A stretch of DNA of 64,000 nt from Betaproteobacteria bacterium (GTDB taxonomy: Bacteria; Pseudomonadota; Gammaproteobacteria; Burkholderiales; Usitatibacteraceae). Within the stretch, counting starts at the first letter, position 1. Every line of letters starts with the position of its first letter. Shown piece after piece: positions 9,097 to 17,577 of this stretch. The translations under genes were made by a program, and so were the position numbers. The notes under the pieces are model-generated. The model saw only the letters and a list, made by a program, of their open reading frames with translations. It did no database searches and was not told where the DNA came from. The stretch spans positions 62,001-126,000 of the forward strand of contig JAEUMY010000021.1 in NCBI GenBank assembly GCA_016791265.1, read 5' to 3'.

Positions 9097-11642
9097 CAGG
9101 GTGTCGATCCCTTGCCGGTGACGCGCTTGGGCCGTTTTCCACCGCGCTCGCGCTCGCGCTGGCGCAGCACGTCAATCATGACGTTGAAGGTGCGGGCGAG
9201 ACGCCCGATTTCATCGTTGCTGCGGACAGTCAGATTGGCGCGGTCGTAGTCGCCGCTCTTCAGCGCATGCGCGGCCGATTCAAGCTCCTCGATCGGACGC
9301 ACGATGCTGCGCGCGAACCACAGCGCGATGATCACGAAAATCAATCCCACCAATGCCACGCTGTACAGCACGGTGCGGAACAATTGATTGAGCGGTGCGG
9401 CGAAATACTCCTTGGTTTCGGTCACTCCAACAACCCACTTGTGGCCCAGCACGGGCGCGAAGCCGGCGATCTCCTCCTTGCCCGAAATGGCGGACATGTA
9501 GGTGATATTCCCACCTTCGCGGTTGCCCACCATCGCTTTGGCGAGATCGGGCATGTTCACGGTCTCGATCTTGTTGCGGCGGAAGCGCTGGTCGGCGACA
9601 ATTTCATCCATCACCGCCTTGTCCAGCGGCTTCAGGCTGTTGTACAGGTAACGCGGATCGGGATGGTGAATGATGATGCCGTCCTCGTCGACGAGGAATG
9701 GCATGCGATCCGTGCCGGCCTGGACTTCGCTCAGCATCTTGGCAATGGGCGCAGCGAGAATGCGCATGACGACAGCGCCGATCACTTCGCCATTGCCATC
9801 GCGCATAGGATTGGCGAAAAACACGCCCGCCTGGCCGGCGACCGCGCCGACGATGATGCCCGTGGTGAACGTGCGACCGGCCATCGCCTCCTTGAAGTAC
9901 TCGCGGAACTTGAAGTTGCGCCCCATGACCTGCGGATCGCTGGACACAATGGCTGTACCCGTCGTGTCCATGACCATCACCAATTGCACGTCGGGATTGG
10001 CTTTGATGAGTCCATCCAGCTTCGCCTTGATCTCGGTCTTGCCCTGTTCAGTCGGCTTCTTCAGGAAAGCAAGGAAATCCTCGTCCGTGCCCAGATAGTT
10101 GGCGAGATTGCGACTGTCGCCTAGCAATTGCGAAATGCGGCCCGCCGTGCTCTGCGCCAATTGCTCCAGATTGCGCAGTTCGCTCCGGGAGACGCTCTCC
10201 ACACTGCCGTTGAGGTTGTAGTAGGCCGTGATCACCATGGGCATCAGCGCGGTGAGCACCATGGCGAGCGACATCTTGATGGCGATGGGCCAGGACGCCG
10301 GCTTGGCGAGAGCGCGACCGAATTTGGTGAGCTTGGCGCGCAACACCTTGGGCTGCGACAACGCGGCCAGCCAGCCTTCATTCTGCTTGAGCTCTATGGG
10401 TTCGCGCTCTTCGCCAGCTCTGAGGGCCTCCTCCAGGCCCAGGCTGGACGCGTGCGCGGCGTACAAGGCCGTGCGGAACTCCGAAATGTCGCGCGGCCGA
10501 TCTTCCGGCTGCACTTTCAGCGCCCAGTCGATGGCCTTCAGAAACTCGGCTGAATACTTGCCCTTGCCGATTTCTTCCGCAGGTGGCAGCGGATCGTTGC
10601 CGCCCGTGCGGGCTGACGCCTCGATGGGCTTCTTGCCCGCGACCAGCCAAAATAGCGTGGCGCCTAGCGCGTAAATGTCGGTCCACGGTCCCTGTCTTTC
10701 GACGCCGGAATACTGCTCGATGGGGCCATAGCCGGGTGTGAAAATGCCGGTTTGATCCGTGCGCGCATTGGCCGTCTGACGGGCGGCGCCAAAATCCAGC
10801 AGGACGAGACTGCCGTCCTCGTCGCGAACATAAATATTGTCCGGCTTGATGTCCCGATGCAGAAATCCGGCCTCATGCACGACGGCCAAACCCTCCAGCA
10901 ACGGCCAAAGCAGCGTGAGCAAGTCCTTTTCCGACACATTTGGATGGCTTTTGCGCCAGGCCTTGAGCGACTGACCGCGCTCATATTCAAGCACCATGTA
11001 CGCCGTGCGATGCGCCTCGAAGAATCGGGCCACGCGCACGATGTTCGGATGACGAAAGGTTGCCAGCGTCCTTGCTTCGACAAGAAAGCTGTCCAGTCCG
11101 GTCTGATAGAAGTCCACATCATCGGCGGTGCGCGCCGACACCGACCGGTCGTTGCAGCGGTAGGCGAAGTCCTCGGGGAGATACTCCTTGATGGCGACCT
11201 TTGAGTCGAGATTCACGTCCTTGGCGAGATAGGTGATGCCAAAGCCCCCCTGCCCCAGCACCGCATCGATCTGGTACTCGTGCAGGGGAAAGCCGACGGG
11301 CAGCGCCAGTGAATCCGCCGGCGGTAGCGGCGTATAGGCGGCAGCACGGGCGGCCGCATTGGCGGTCAGCGTGGTCTTGCTGATCGAAGGCGTTGGAGAC
11401 GAAGGGACGGATGGCGTGGGCGCATCGCCCATTGCGGCAGGTTGACCGCCTTGATGAATAGGCGAATCAGGGTCAATCTGGGTCTTCACCGTGGGGCTGT
11501 CACCGCGATGCAGCGGAGAATTCGGATCAACCAGCGTGCGCTCGTCCTCCCTTGCCTTCAGCTTGGCCTGTGCAGTTGGATCGAGCACGGTCTTGTCCGG
11601 ATCGTCCTGATCAGGCCCTGTCGGTGGCGTGTTGCCTCCCAT
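9096..11642 (-). CDS. Transmembrane Ser/Thr protein kinase with periplasmic cache sensor and HAMP
   Basis: An 848-residue receptor kinase. Order: an N-terminal tail with three 18-residue repeats, each containing T-x-x-D-P (Thr near 18, 36, 54); a kinase domain about 132-400 with GQGGFG, VAIKEY, HRDIKPDN and DFGAAR; a transmembrane helix near 455-475; a periplasmic dCache-like region with VMDTTGTAIVSSDP; a second membrane helix near 770-795; then a HAMP domain (RPIEELESAAHALKSGDY). All kinase catalytic residues are intact. The usual order is inverted, since HAMP is at the C-terminus with no output after it. I start at ATG 11642 because a purine-rich GGGGGGAAG site precedes it; a longer reading to 11783 lacks one. 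Confidence 0.88.
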   Translation of the reverse strand: MGGNTPPTGPDQDDPDKTVLDPTAQAKLKAREDERTLVDPNSPLHRGDSPTVKTQIDPDSPIHQGGQPAAMGDAPTPSVPSSPTPSISKTTLTANAAARAAAYTPLPPADSLALPVGFPLHEYQIDAVLGQGGFGITYLAKDVNLDSKVAIKEYLPEDFAYRCNDRSVSARTADDVDFYQTGLDSFLVEARTLATFRHPNIVRVARFFEAHRTAYMVLEYERGQSLKAWRKSHPNVSEKDLLTLLWPLLEGLAVVHEAGFLHRDIKPDNIYVRDEDGSLVLLDFGAARQTANARTDQTGIFTPGYGPIEQYSGVERQGPWTDIYALGATLFWLVAGKKPIEASARTGGNDPLPPAEEIGKGKYSAEFLKAIDWALKVQPEDRPRDISEFRTALYAAHASSLGLEEALRAGEEREPIELKQNEGWLAALSQPKVLRAKLTKFGRALAKPASWPIAIKMSLAMVLTALMPMVITAYYNLNGSVESVSRSELRNLEQLAQSTAGRISQLLGDSRNLANYLGTDEDFLAFLKKPTEQGKTEIKAKLDGLIKANPDVQLVMVMDTTGTAIVSSDPQVMGRNFKFREYFKEAMAGRTFTTGIIVGAVAGQAGVFFANPMRDGNGEVIGAVVMRILAAPIAKMLSEVQAGTDRMPFLVDEDGIIIHHPDPRYLYNSLKPLDKAVMDEIVADQRFRRNKIETVNMPDLAKAMVGNREGGNITYMSAISGKEEIAGFAPVLGHKWVVGVTETKEYFAAPLNQLFRTVLYSVALVGLIFVIIALWFARSIVRPIEELESAAHALKSGDYDRANLTVRSNDEIGRLARTFNVMIDVLRQRERERGGKRPKRVTGKGSTP

Positions 11643-11705
11643 TCTTCCCCCCCTGCTGGTGTCTTTGGTGCCTTTCACCGCGAACACTAACATATTTGAG
11701 GCCGG

Positions 11706-11730
11706 CAAATTGCGGAATTCCGGCAATTTG
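11706..11730. promoter_or_regulatory. Inverted repeat in the divergent kinase/sensor intergenic region
   Basis: CAAATTGC (11706-11713) and GCAATTTG (11723-11730) are perfect 8-bp arms around 9 bases. The site lies 64 bases upstream of the kinase start and overlaps a weak minus-strand promoter-like arrangement (TTCCGC, 17 bases, TATGTT). It could be an operator for a dimeric regulator of the divergent operons. No regulator gene is adjacent. Confidence 0.4.
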
Positions 11731-11787
11731 ACAGGGACTTGCAGCACATTTCTGATGAGATATCGCATGATTTTGACGATCAACGCG

Positions 11788-11796
11788 TGCTAATAT
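11788..11796 (+). promoter_or_regulatory. Extended -10 promoter candidate for the sensor/MFS operon
   Basis: TGCTAATAT is an extended -10 element with a near-consensus hexamer, 114 bases upstream of the first gene of the plus-strand operon. No good -35 is spaced correctly, as expected for extended -10 promoters. Apart from this and the inverted repeat, the rest of 11643-11909 shows nothing recognisable. Confidence 0.4.
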
Positions 11797-11909
11797 CGAC
11801 CCATTACCCGCCGGCAGGCTGTCACGACCGGCAAACGACTTGAGCGAGCTCAAGCGAGCGGCTTCTTTCCCCCGGCACTCTTTCGCAACCGACTGCATCT
11901 GGATGGCGC

Positions 11910-12656
11910 ATGATGAAATCCACGCGCGCGCGCTTCGTGATCGTGGCTTTGCTGGTCTGCACTTTCGCGATCGGCATGGCCACTTTCCTCAATTACTTCA
12001 AGTACAAGGCGACTGTCGGCGAGACCGTCAAGTCGCGTGTCCTGGTGGTCGCGAATCCCATCGAAACCAGCGTGCAGGCCTCACTGGCGCTGGGCCTGAA
12101 CTTCGCCGAGCTGGGCATCCTGAACAGTCTGTTGGCCCGCCAGAAAGCCAGCGACACACTCATCACCGGCATCGATGTCTACGATACGGCCGGCAAGATT
12201 CTGTACAGCACAGATTCCCCGCGAGTGGGTCAACAGGCGCCGGCAGCGTGGCTGGAGGCCGCCCGCTCGATGGGCAAGAAGGAGGACTGGGCGGTCGAGG
12301 AAAAGAACCAGTTGGTGACTGGCATCGCGCTGAAGAACAACTTCGACCTCACCGCAGGTTTCCTGGCAGTTCGCTACTCGCGCGCGTATCTGGATGCGGC
12401 GACCGGCCGCGTCGCGGAAAAGCTGCTCTCGACGGCGATTCCGGTGCTGGCCGTCATCGGGCTCTTGGCGCCGCTCGCGCTCATGCTGGTCATGCGCCGT
12501 TTCGATCGCGACATGCATGCAGTGACTGCGGCTCTGCAATCCGACGCTCCGGTCTCGGGACCGTTCGCGGATGCTGTGGCCGACATGAAGAAAAACCTGG
12601 CTGAGGCCGACAAAGGCCTCGATGCCGCGCAGGCTGAACTCGCTCGGCTGGCCTGA
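11910..12656 (+). CDS. Membrane-anchored periplasmic sensor without output domain
   Basis: A 248-residue protein: a transmembrane helix near 8-28, a periplasmic domain about 29-168 with VYDTAGKILYSTDSP near 90-104 (a cache/PAS-like strand pair), a second helix near 172-195, then a short cytoplasmic tail resembling a HAMP helix (DMHAVTAALQSDAP, DMKKNLAEADKGLDAAQAEL). There is no kinase, cyclase or methyl-acceptor domain. It shares the D-T-x-G-K-I-L-Y motif with the next gene, so the pair may be paralogous subunits that form a heterodimeric sensor. The family is not one I can name. The next gene begins 1 base after its stop. Confidence 0.72.
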   Translation: MMKSTRARFVIVALLVCTFAIGMATFLNYFKYKATVGETVKSRVLVVANPIETSVQASLALGLNFAELGILNSLLARQKASDTLITGIDVYDTAGKILYSTDSPRVGQQAPAAWLEAARSMGKKEDWAVEEKNQLVTGIALKNNFDLTAGFLAVRYSRAYLDAATGRVAEKLLSTAIPVLAVIGLLAPLALMLVMRRFDRDMHAVTAALQSDAPVSGPFADAVADMKKNLAEADKGLDAAQAELARLA

Positions 12657-12657
12657 C

Positions 12658-14757
12658 ATGGACGCAAGCTACCTCAAGCGAATTTATTGGCGCATCAGCG
12701 GCATCACGATGCTGCTGGTGATTCTGGCGCTGGCGGCCAATTCCTATCTTTCGCACAAGATCTTCGAGGCCGAGCTCGTCCCCGAGACCGCGAAGAAGGC
12801 GGTCACAGTTGGGGCGTCAGTCAGCAATCTCATTCTCAAGGCCGTCAGCGCTGGTGTCGACTACAAGGCGCTTTACGGCGTCGACAAGGCGTTCCAGGAA
12901 GTCTTCGACTCCAATCCCGAGTTCACGTTCATGGCCGCGACGGACACGAGCGGCAAGATTCTGTATCAGGCCGGCAAGGCGCCGGACGGTGGCAACGCCT
13001 ATTTCACCTCGGCCGCAGTGCTGGCACGACTGAAGCAGGCCGCGCCCAGCCAGGACAGCACACTCGTCGGCGGCCAGTACATGGTCACCCTGCCCATGGC
13101 GACCGCGACCGAGCCGCTCGGCCTGTTGCACATCGGCATCGACCGCAGCTTTGTCGACCGCATCGCCTTGGAAATCCTGCTCGACATACTCGTGGTGCTG
13201 GTGGTGGCGCTGTTTTTCACCCTGGAGTTGCTCAACTTCATGGCCGGCGCGCACCTCGAAGCCGGACTGCGTAACCTGTCGCTCACCCTGGCGCGCATCC
13301 GTGAGCGCGACTTCACCAGTCGCGTGCGGGGCAGCGCGCAGGATGAAATCGGTCGCATCCTTCAGCACATCGACAACGCCGTCGCGCGCCTCAACGCCCG
13401 CTATCAGCAGCTCACCAAGGACCTGCAGACCCAGTTGAAGTCCGCGTCCTATGGCCAACGGGCCGAATTGCAGGGCGTGGTCGCGCAGTGGGAGGCGTTG
13501 CGCGCGCGTTTCCGGTTTGGCTCGGCATCCGAGGTCGCCACCGGGCAGGAGGCCGGCCTGAACCAAATTCGCGCGCCACTGTTCGTCTTCATCATGGCCG
13601 AGGAGCTGACCCGCTCATTCCTGCCTGGTTACATCAACAAGCTCTTGGTACCGATTCCCGGCTTGTCTCCTCAGGTTGTCATCGGGTTGCCGATCGTTCT
13701 CTTCATGCTGATCGTCGCTCTGGGCCAGCCCTATCTCGGCGGATGGAGCGAGCGAGTGGGCCGGCGCAAGGCGATGACCATCGGGGCGCTTGTTGCGACA
13801 GTGGGCTTTGTCGCGACGGCCATGGCCAACTCCTTGTATGACTTGCTGTTGTGGCGCTCGTTGTGCGCGATTGGCTATGGCATGGTGTTCGTCGCGGCGC
13901 AAGGCTACATACTGGATCACAGCGGTCCGCGCGACCGCGCCAAGGGCTTCGCTCTGTTCATCGGCGCCATCATGGTTGCGACAGTCTGCGGGCCGTCCAT
14001 CGGTGGCATCCTGGCCGACAACATCGGTTATCGGCTTTCGTTCGCGGTCGCGGCCGTCCTGGCGGCGCTATCCATCGCCATCATCGCGTTGCTGCCGGTG
14101 GACAAGGTTCGGACCAACGCCAAGGAAAGCGCGTTGCCGAGTCTCCGGGAAATTTTTGGGCTGCTTCGCAATCGGCGCTTCATGACGCTGACCGGGCTCG
14201 CGGCAATTCCGGCGAAGGTGATGCTGACTGGCGTCTGCTTCTATCTGGTACCGCTCTTCATCGTGTCCATCGGCAGCACCCAATCGATGGCCGGACGCAT
14301 GCTGATGGTCTACGCGGTGCTGATGGTGCTCATCGTGCCCTTGGCCGCGTCCGCCGCGGATCGGGGCTCCTCACGCGAACGCCTTGTCGCCGCAGGCCTG
14401 TGCATTTCCGGACTCGGCGGATTCCTTTTGCTCTCCACTACCAGCTTCTGGGTGATATTCGGCGTGGTGTTCACGCTGGGAATCGGTCAGGCCTTGTCCA
14501 TCGCATCGCAAAGCGCGCTGGTCGCGGATCACTGCCATGAGGAGATCAAGCGTTTCGGCAGCGATGCCGTGTACGGTGTCTATCGTCTGTTGGAGCGACT
14601 GGGCAACGCGCTTGGCCCCTTGCTTGCCAGCGTGTTGGTCATCTACTACGACTACCAAGGTGCCTTCATCGCCATCAGCGCGCTGGTATTGATCTGCGGC
14701 CTGCTTTTCGCGCTCCTCATCAAACTCGATCCGCCGCCCAAGGAGGTTTCAGCATGA
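12658..14757 (+). CDS. Sensor-HAMP domain fused to a major facilitator transporter
   Basis: A 699-residue fusion. Residues 10-29 form a membrane helix, 30-165 a periplasmic cache-like domain (ATDTSGKILYQAG near 98-110), 168-196 a second helix, and 200-265 a HAMP-like coiled coil (RERDFTSRVRGSAQDEIGRI). From about 305 to 690 runs a 12-helix MFS transporter with motif A (GGWSERVGRRKAM near 360-372) and RSLCAIGYGMVF. The ATG at 12658 lies one base after the previous stop. A ligand-sensing module built into an MFS permease is unusual; I infer sensor-gated transport. Export versus import and substrate are unknown. Confidence 0.82.
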   Translation: MDASYLKRIYWRISGITMLLVILALAANSYLSHKIFEAELVPETAKKAVTVGASVSNLILKAVSAGVDYKALYGVDKAFQEVFDSNPEFTFMAATDTSGKILYQAGKAPDGGNAYFTSAAVLARLKQAAPSQDSTLVGGQYMVTLPMATATEPLGLLHIGIDRSFVDRIALEILLDILVVLVVALFFTLELLNFMAGAHLEAGLRNLSLTLARIRERDFTSRVRGSAQDEIGRILQHIDNAVARLNARYQQLTKDLQTQLKSASYGQRAELQGVVAQWEALRARFRFGSASEVATGQEAGLNQIRAPLFVFIMAEELTRSFLPGYINKLLVPIPGLSPQVVIGLPIVLFMLIVALGQPYLGGWSERVGRRKAMTIGALVATVGFVATAMANSLYDLLLWRSLCAIGYGMVFVAAQGYILDHSGPRDRAKGFALFIGAIMVATVCGPSIGGILADNIGYRLSFAVAAVLAALSIAIIALLPVDKVRTNAKESALPSLREIFGLLRNRRFMTLTGLAAIPAKVMLTGVCFYLVPLFIVSIGSTQSMAGRMLMVYAVLMVLIVPLAASAADRGSSRERLVAAGLCISGLGGFLLLSTTSFWVIFGVVFTLGIGQALSIASQSALVADHCHEEIKRFGSDAVYGVYRLLERLGNALGPLLASVLVIYYDYQGAFIAISALVLICGLLFALLIKLDPPPKEVSA

Positions 14758-15764
14758 CTCGACTGCTCCTTGCGGCGCTGCTGCTGTGCTTCGTGATGGG
14801 CGAGGTCAGCGCCCAGACTCAGCGCCCGTTCCGCATCTACGCCATCACCTTTCGCGGCATGACTGATGTTGAAAAAGGCTTCCAGGACTACTTCACCGCC
14901 CGCAAAATTCCAGTGGAAATCACCTTTCGCGATTTGAATCGTGACGCCACCCGAATGCCCGGATTTCTCGAGGAAATTCGCCGCACCAAGCCTGACTTGG
15001 TCTACACTTGGGGCACGTCAGTCACGCTGGGCGTGGTGGGCGCGCTCGACAAGATCAACCCGCAATCTCATATCACCGATATTCCGGTCGTGTTCACGTT
15101 GGTTGCGGCACCGGTGCTGGCCAAGATTGTTCCGGATCTGAAATCCTCGGGTCGCAATGTGACCGGCGTGTTTCACGTAGCGCCCACCGAGACCCAGATG
15201 CGCGCCATGGCCGCGTATCGTCCGTTCAAGAAAATCGGCGTGCTGTACTCTCCGACGGAACGCAATTCGGTGGTGACGCTTGAGGAGATTCGCGAAGTCG
15301 GCAAGAAAATGAACTTCACGGTGATTGAGAAGAAGTTTCAGCTTGACGCCGCCAACAAGTTGATCGCTGATGGCGCGGCGGAGATGGTTGCCGAGATGAA
15401 GGCCGCCAACGCGGAATGGCTCTACCTGCCGCCCGACTCCTTTCTCGGCACCCAGGCGCAGAAGATCGTCATCCCGGCCGCGCGGGAAAGCGGGTTGCCG
15501 ACATTCGCCTCCACCGAGCAGCTGATGCAGGCGGGCGCGCTCGCGGGGCTCATCAGCCGCTATCACAGCATCGGGCAGTTCACGGCCTACAAGGCGGAGC
15601 AAATCCTCGTGAAGAAGACGCCCGCGAAGAACATCCCCGTCGAGACCCTCACCCGATTCTCATTCCAGGTTCAACTGGAGTCAGCCATTCAATTGGGATT
15701 GCCGCCGCCGCTGCCGATGTTTAACTACGCGGACTTTGTCGCCCCGCCGGCGCCGGCCAACTGA
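14754..15764 (+). CDS. ABC-type substrate-binding protein (TrpX/PF04392-like)
   Basis: A 336-residue periplasmic binding protein. Signal peptide 1-20 ends V-S-A-Q. The PF04392-like two-lobed fold is suggested by PDLVYTWGTSVTLGV near 81-95, DIPVVFTLVAAPV near 111-123, NVTGVFH, and PTFASTEQLMQAGALAGLIS near 246-265. It overlaps the MFS fusion stop by ATGA and there is no ABC permease or ATPase beside it. I infer it delivers ligand to the sensor part of the fusion protein or of the upstream sensor rather than to an ABC pump. Confidence 0.8.
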   Translation: MTRLLLAALLLCFVMGEVSAQTQRPFRIYAITFRGMTDVEKGFQDYFTARKIPVEITFRDLNRDATRMPGFLEEIRRTKPDLVYTWGTSVTLGVVGALDKINPQSHITDIPVVFTLVAAPVLAKIVPDLKSSGRNVTGVFHVAPTETQMRAMAAYRPFKKIGVLYSPTERNSVVTLEEIREVGKKMNFTVIEKKFQLDAANKLIADGAAEMVAEMKAANAEWLYLPPDSFLGTQAQKIVIPAARESGLPTFASTEQLMQAGALAGLISRYHSIGQFTAYKAEQILVKKTPAKNIPVETLTRFSFQVQLESAIQLGLPPPLPMFNYADFVAPPAPAN

Positions 15765-15781
15765 TGGTTGCGGCGTTGCGA

Positions 15782-16543
15782 CTACTTTGTGAAGTGGTCG
15801 AGCAGCGCGCCGACCACATCGACAATGCCTTCCGACTGGAAGCGGATCAAGGTGTTTCCCTTGCGGGTGCGCAGGCGGATACCGTCGCGATAGAAGTAGA
15901 ACTGGTCCACATCGCGTATGCCAAACGCGTGATTGTGCCCATCGGCACGCAAAAGCATGCGCTGGCTGGTCATCAGGAACACACCGCTATCCTGAAGCAC
16001 CGCCGCCTTCGCTGGCAATTCATGTCCCAAGCCCGCGCCAAGGGCGTAGGGCATGCCTGCGGGAGAACGCGCGCCCATCGCGCTTCCGGGATCGGCCAGC
16101 GAAAAAATCTCCGCAGGCACGCAGTAGTGCGCGACCTCGCCATCCTGCAACTTCAGTCCGCGCAACGCATTGTGAGTCGCGCTCACCTGCGGCAGCCGGC
16201 CTTCGCGGATGTCCGTGAAGGTCTTGAGGCGCACCAAGTCCCAGCGGGTCTTCTCGATCTGATCATCAGAGAGCGCAAGAAACTTCTGGATGCGCGCGAG
16301 CTCCCGCGCCTCGTCGACGGTCATCTTGCCGCCCGCCTTCACCGCGCTCACTGCCTCGTTGTAGGCGTCGCGGCGAAAAGTGGTGCGATCGTCCGACGCA
16401 TCGTCAACATCCAGCGCTTGGCGGGTCGCTTCAAGTTCAGCCATCTTTTTCGAAGTCAGGCGACCGTCCGCGACGGCCGCCTTCACCTTTTCGCGGAACT
16501 CGTTTTTCTTTTTATCCCCGCCGAACCAGTCCTTGATGCCCAT
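15782..16543 (-). CDS. Protein of unknown function with C-terminal PH-like region
   Basis: A 253-residue soluble protein with no signal peptide. The N-terminal 110 residues are helical and charged (KKKNEFREKVKAAVADGRLT, then MTVDEARELARIQKF), resembling a TerB- or EF-type helical module. The C-terminal 110 residues look like a bacterial pleckstrin-homology-type beta fold: SGVFLMTSQRMLLRADG, then GIRLRTRKGNTLIRF. It sits 9 bases downstream of the cyclase-FHA gene and is probably co-transcribed. Function not recognised; an adaptor role in the same pathway is a guess. Confidence 0.6.
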   Translation of the reverse strand: MGIKDWFGGDKKKNEFREKVKAAVADGRLTSKKMAELEATRQALDVDDASDDRTTFRRDAYNEAVSAVKAGGKMTVDEARELARIQKFLALSDDQIEKTRWDLVRLKTFTDIREGRLPQVSATHNALRGLKLQDGEVAHYCVPAEIFSLADPGSAMGARSPAGMPYALGAGLGHELPAKAAVLQDSGVFLMTSQRMLLRADGHNHAFGIRDVDQFYFYRDGIRLRTRKGNTLIRFQSEGIVDVVGALLDHFTK

Positions 16544-16552
16544 GCCGGCCGC

Positions 16553-17440
16553 TCAGTCAACCTGGAATTCCACCTTCTCGGTGGCGGTAGCATGGCTTTG
16601 ACCGAGGGTGATGAGGCCGCGACCGCGCAGGATGGCCTCTTCCCGACGCAGAATCATTTCCCCCTGGCCCTCAGCGAAAACATAGGTACCGTTGGCGCTG
16701 CGATCCGAAAGAACGTATTTGTCCATGCGCAGTTCGATCTCGCAGTGGATGCGGGATGCCATCTTGTCCGCGACCACCATGTCCGTGGATGCATCGCGCC
16801 CGAGTGAAATCGAGGTTTTCGCACCTGGCATCACCAGTGTCCTGTCGCCGTGCCTGAGCGTCAATTGGCCGGCCTGCCGAACCGGCTGAACGCGCGTGCG
16901 GGCGACCTGGGTGGCGTCTTCCGATTCCTGCCAGACCATTTCGACAATGCCGACTTCATCGGCTTTTCCCTTCACCGGAATCGAGTAGAGCCGCCGACAA
17001 TCGGCGCGAAGCAGCGGCGCCAGGATTTTCACGGTTTCGTCATCGGTGATGATCTGGCCCTTCGAAGCGAGGTCGGTGAGGCGCGCGGCCAGATTCACCG
17101 TATCGCCGAAGACGTCGTTGTCGCGCGGCACCACCGAGCCGAAGTGAAAACCAATGCGCGCACCCAGCTGCACGCCTTCAACTGGCTCCGGCATGGCGGT
17201 GATTTCGATCTGCATGGTGGTGGCGGCCTTGGCCGCCTGATCGGCGCTTGGAAACGTGGCCATGACTTCATCGCCAATCGTCTTGATGACGATGCCGCCG
17301 TTGGCGAGGGTGACCCGCTTGAACATGTCGACACACTTCGAGATGGCGGCATGGGCGATGGTGTCACCCGCCCGATCGTACAACTTCGTGCTGCCGCTCA
17401 CGTCGGCGAACAGCACTGCTGCCTGGATCTGCGCTTCCAT
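16553..17440 (-). CDS. Class III adenylate/guanylate cyclase with C-terminal FHA domain
   Basis: A 295-residue cytosolic protein. Residues 1-170 form a cyclase homology domain with both metal aspartates (LFADVSGSTKLYD near 10 and IKTIGDEVMATF near 52), the substrate-specifying Lys of that motif, FGDTVN, and the transition-state pair in NLAARL near 110. Residues 195-280 form an FHA domain with SLGRDAST, SRIHCEI and ANGTYVF, the pThr-binding residues. ATG 17440 is chosen for its AGGGAG site. It lies downstream of the receptor-kinase locus; the FHA domain may dock on the kinase's phosphorylated T-x-x-D repeats. Nucleotide product (cAMP or cGMP) not decided. Confidence 0.87.
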   Translation of the reverse strand: MEAQIQAAVLFADVSGSTKLYDRAGDTIAHAAISKCVDMFKRVTLANGGIVIKTIGDEVMATFPSADQAAKAATTMQIEITAMPEPVEGVQLGARIGFHFGSVVPRDNDVFGDTVNLAARLTDLASKGQIITDDETVKILAPLLRADCRRLYSIPVKGKADEVGIVEMVWQESEDATQVARTRVQPVRQAGQLTLRHGDRTLVMPGAKTSISLGRDASTDMVVADKMASRIHCEIELRMDKYVLSDRSANGTYVFAEGQGEMILRREEAILRGRGLITLGQSHATATEKVEFQVD

Positions 17441-17577
17441 GAATCTCCCTGAATACGCGTGCCAGCTCGACGGCGGCCGGTCACGCTTCCGCTTGAAATG
17501 TGACAGCCTGAAAGTCTGCCACAAAGCACCCTGTCGCGATAGGCGGTGGAACGCGACTCATACCCCGAATCGGGGAA

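Noticed and set aside
15764..16807. Plus-strand open frame of 347 codons across the PH-like and cyclase genes
   Set aside because: It crosses two genes on the other strand and contains no recognisable domain.
17563..17575. CCCCGA-A-TCGGGG hairpin after the GltI-like gene as terminator
   Set aside because: Stem of 6 with a single-base loop and no T-run; too weak to annotate.
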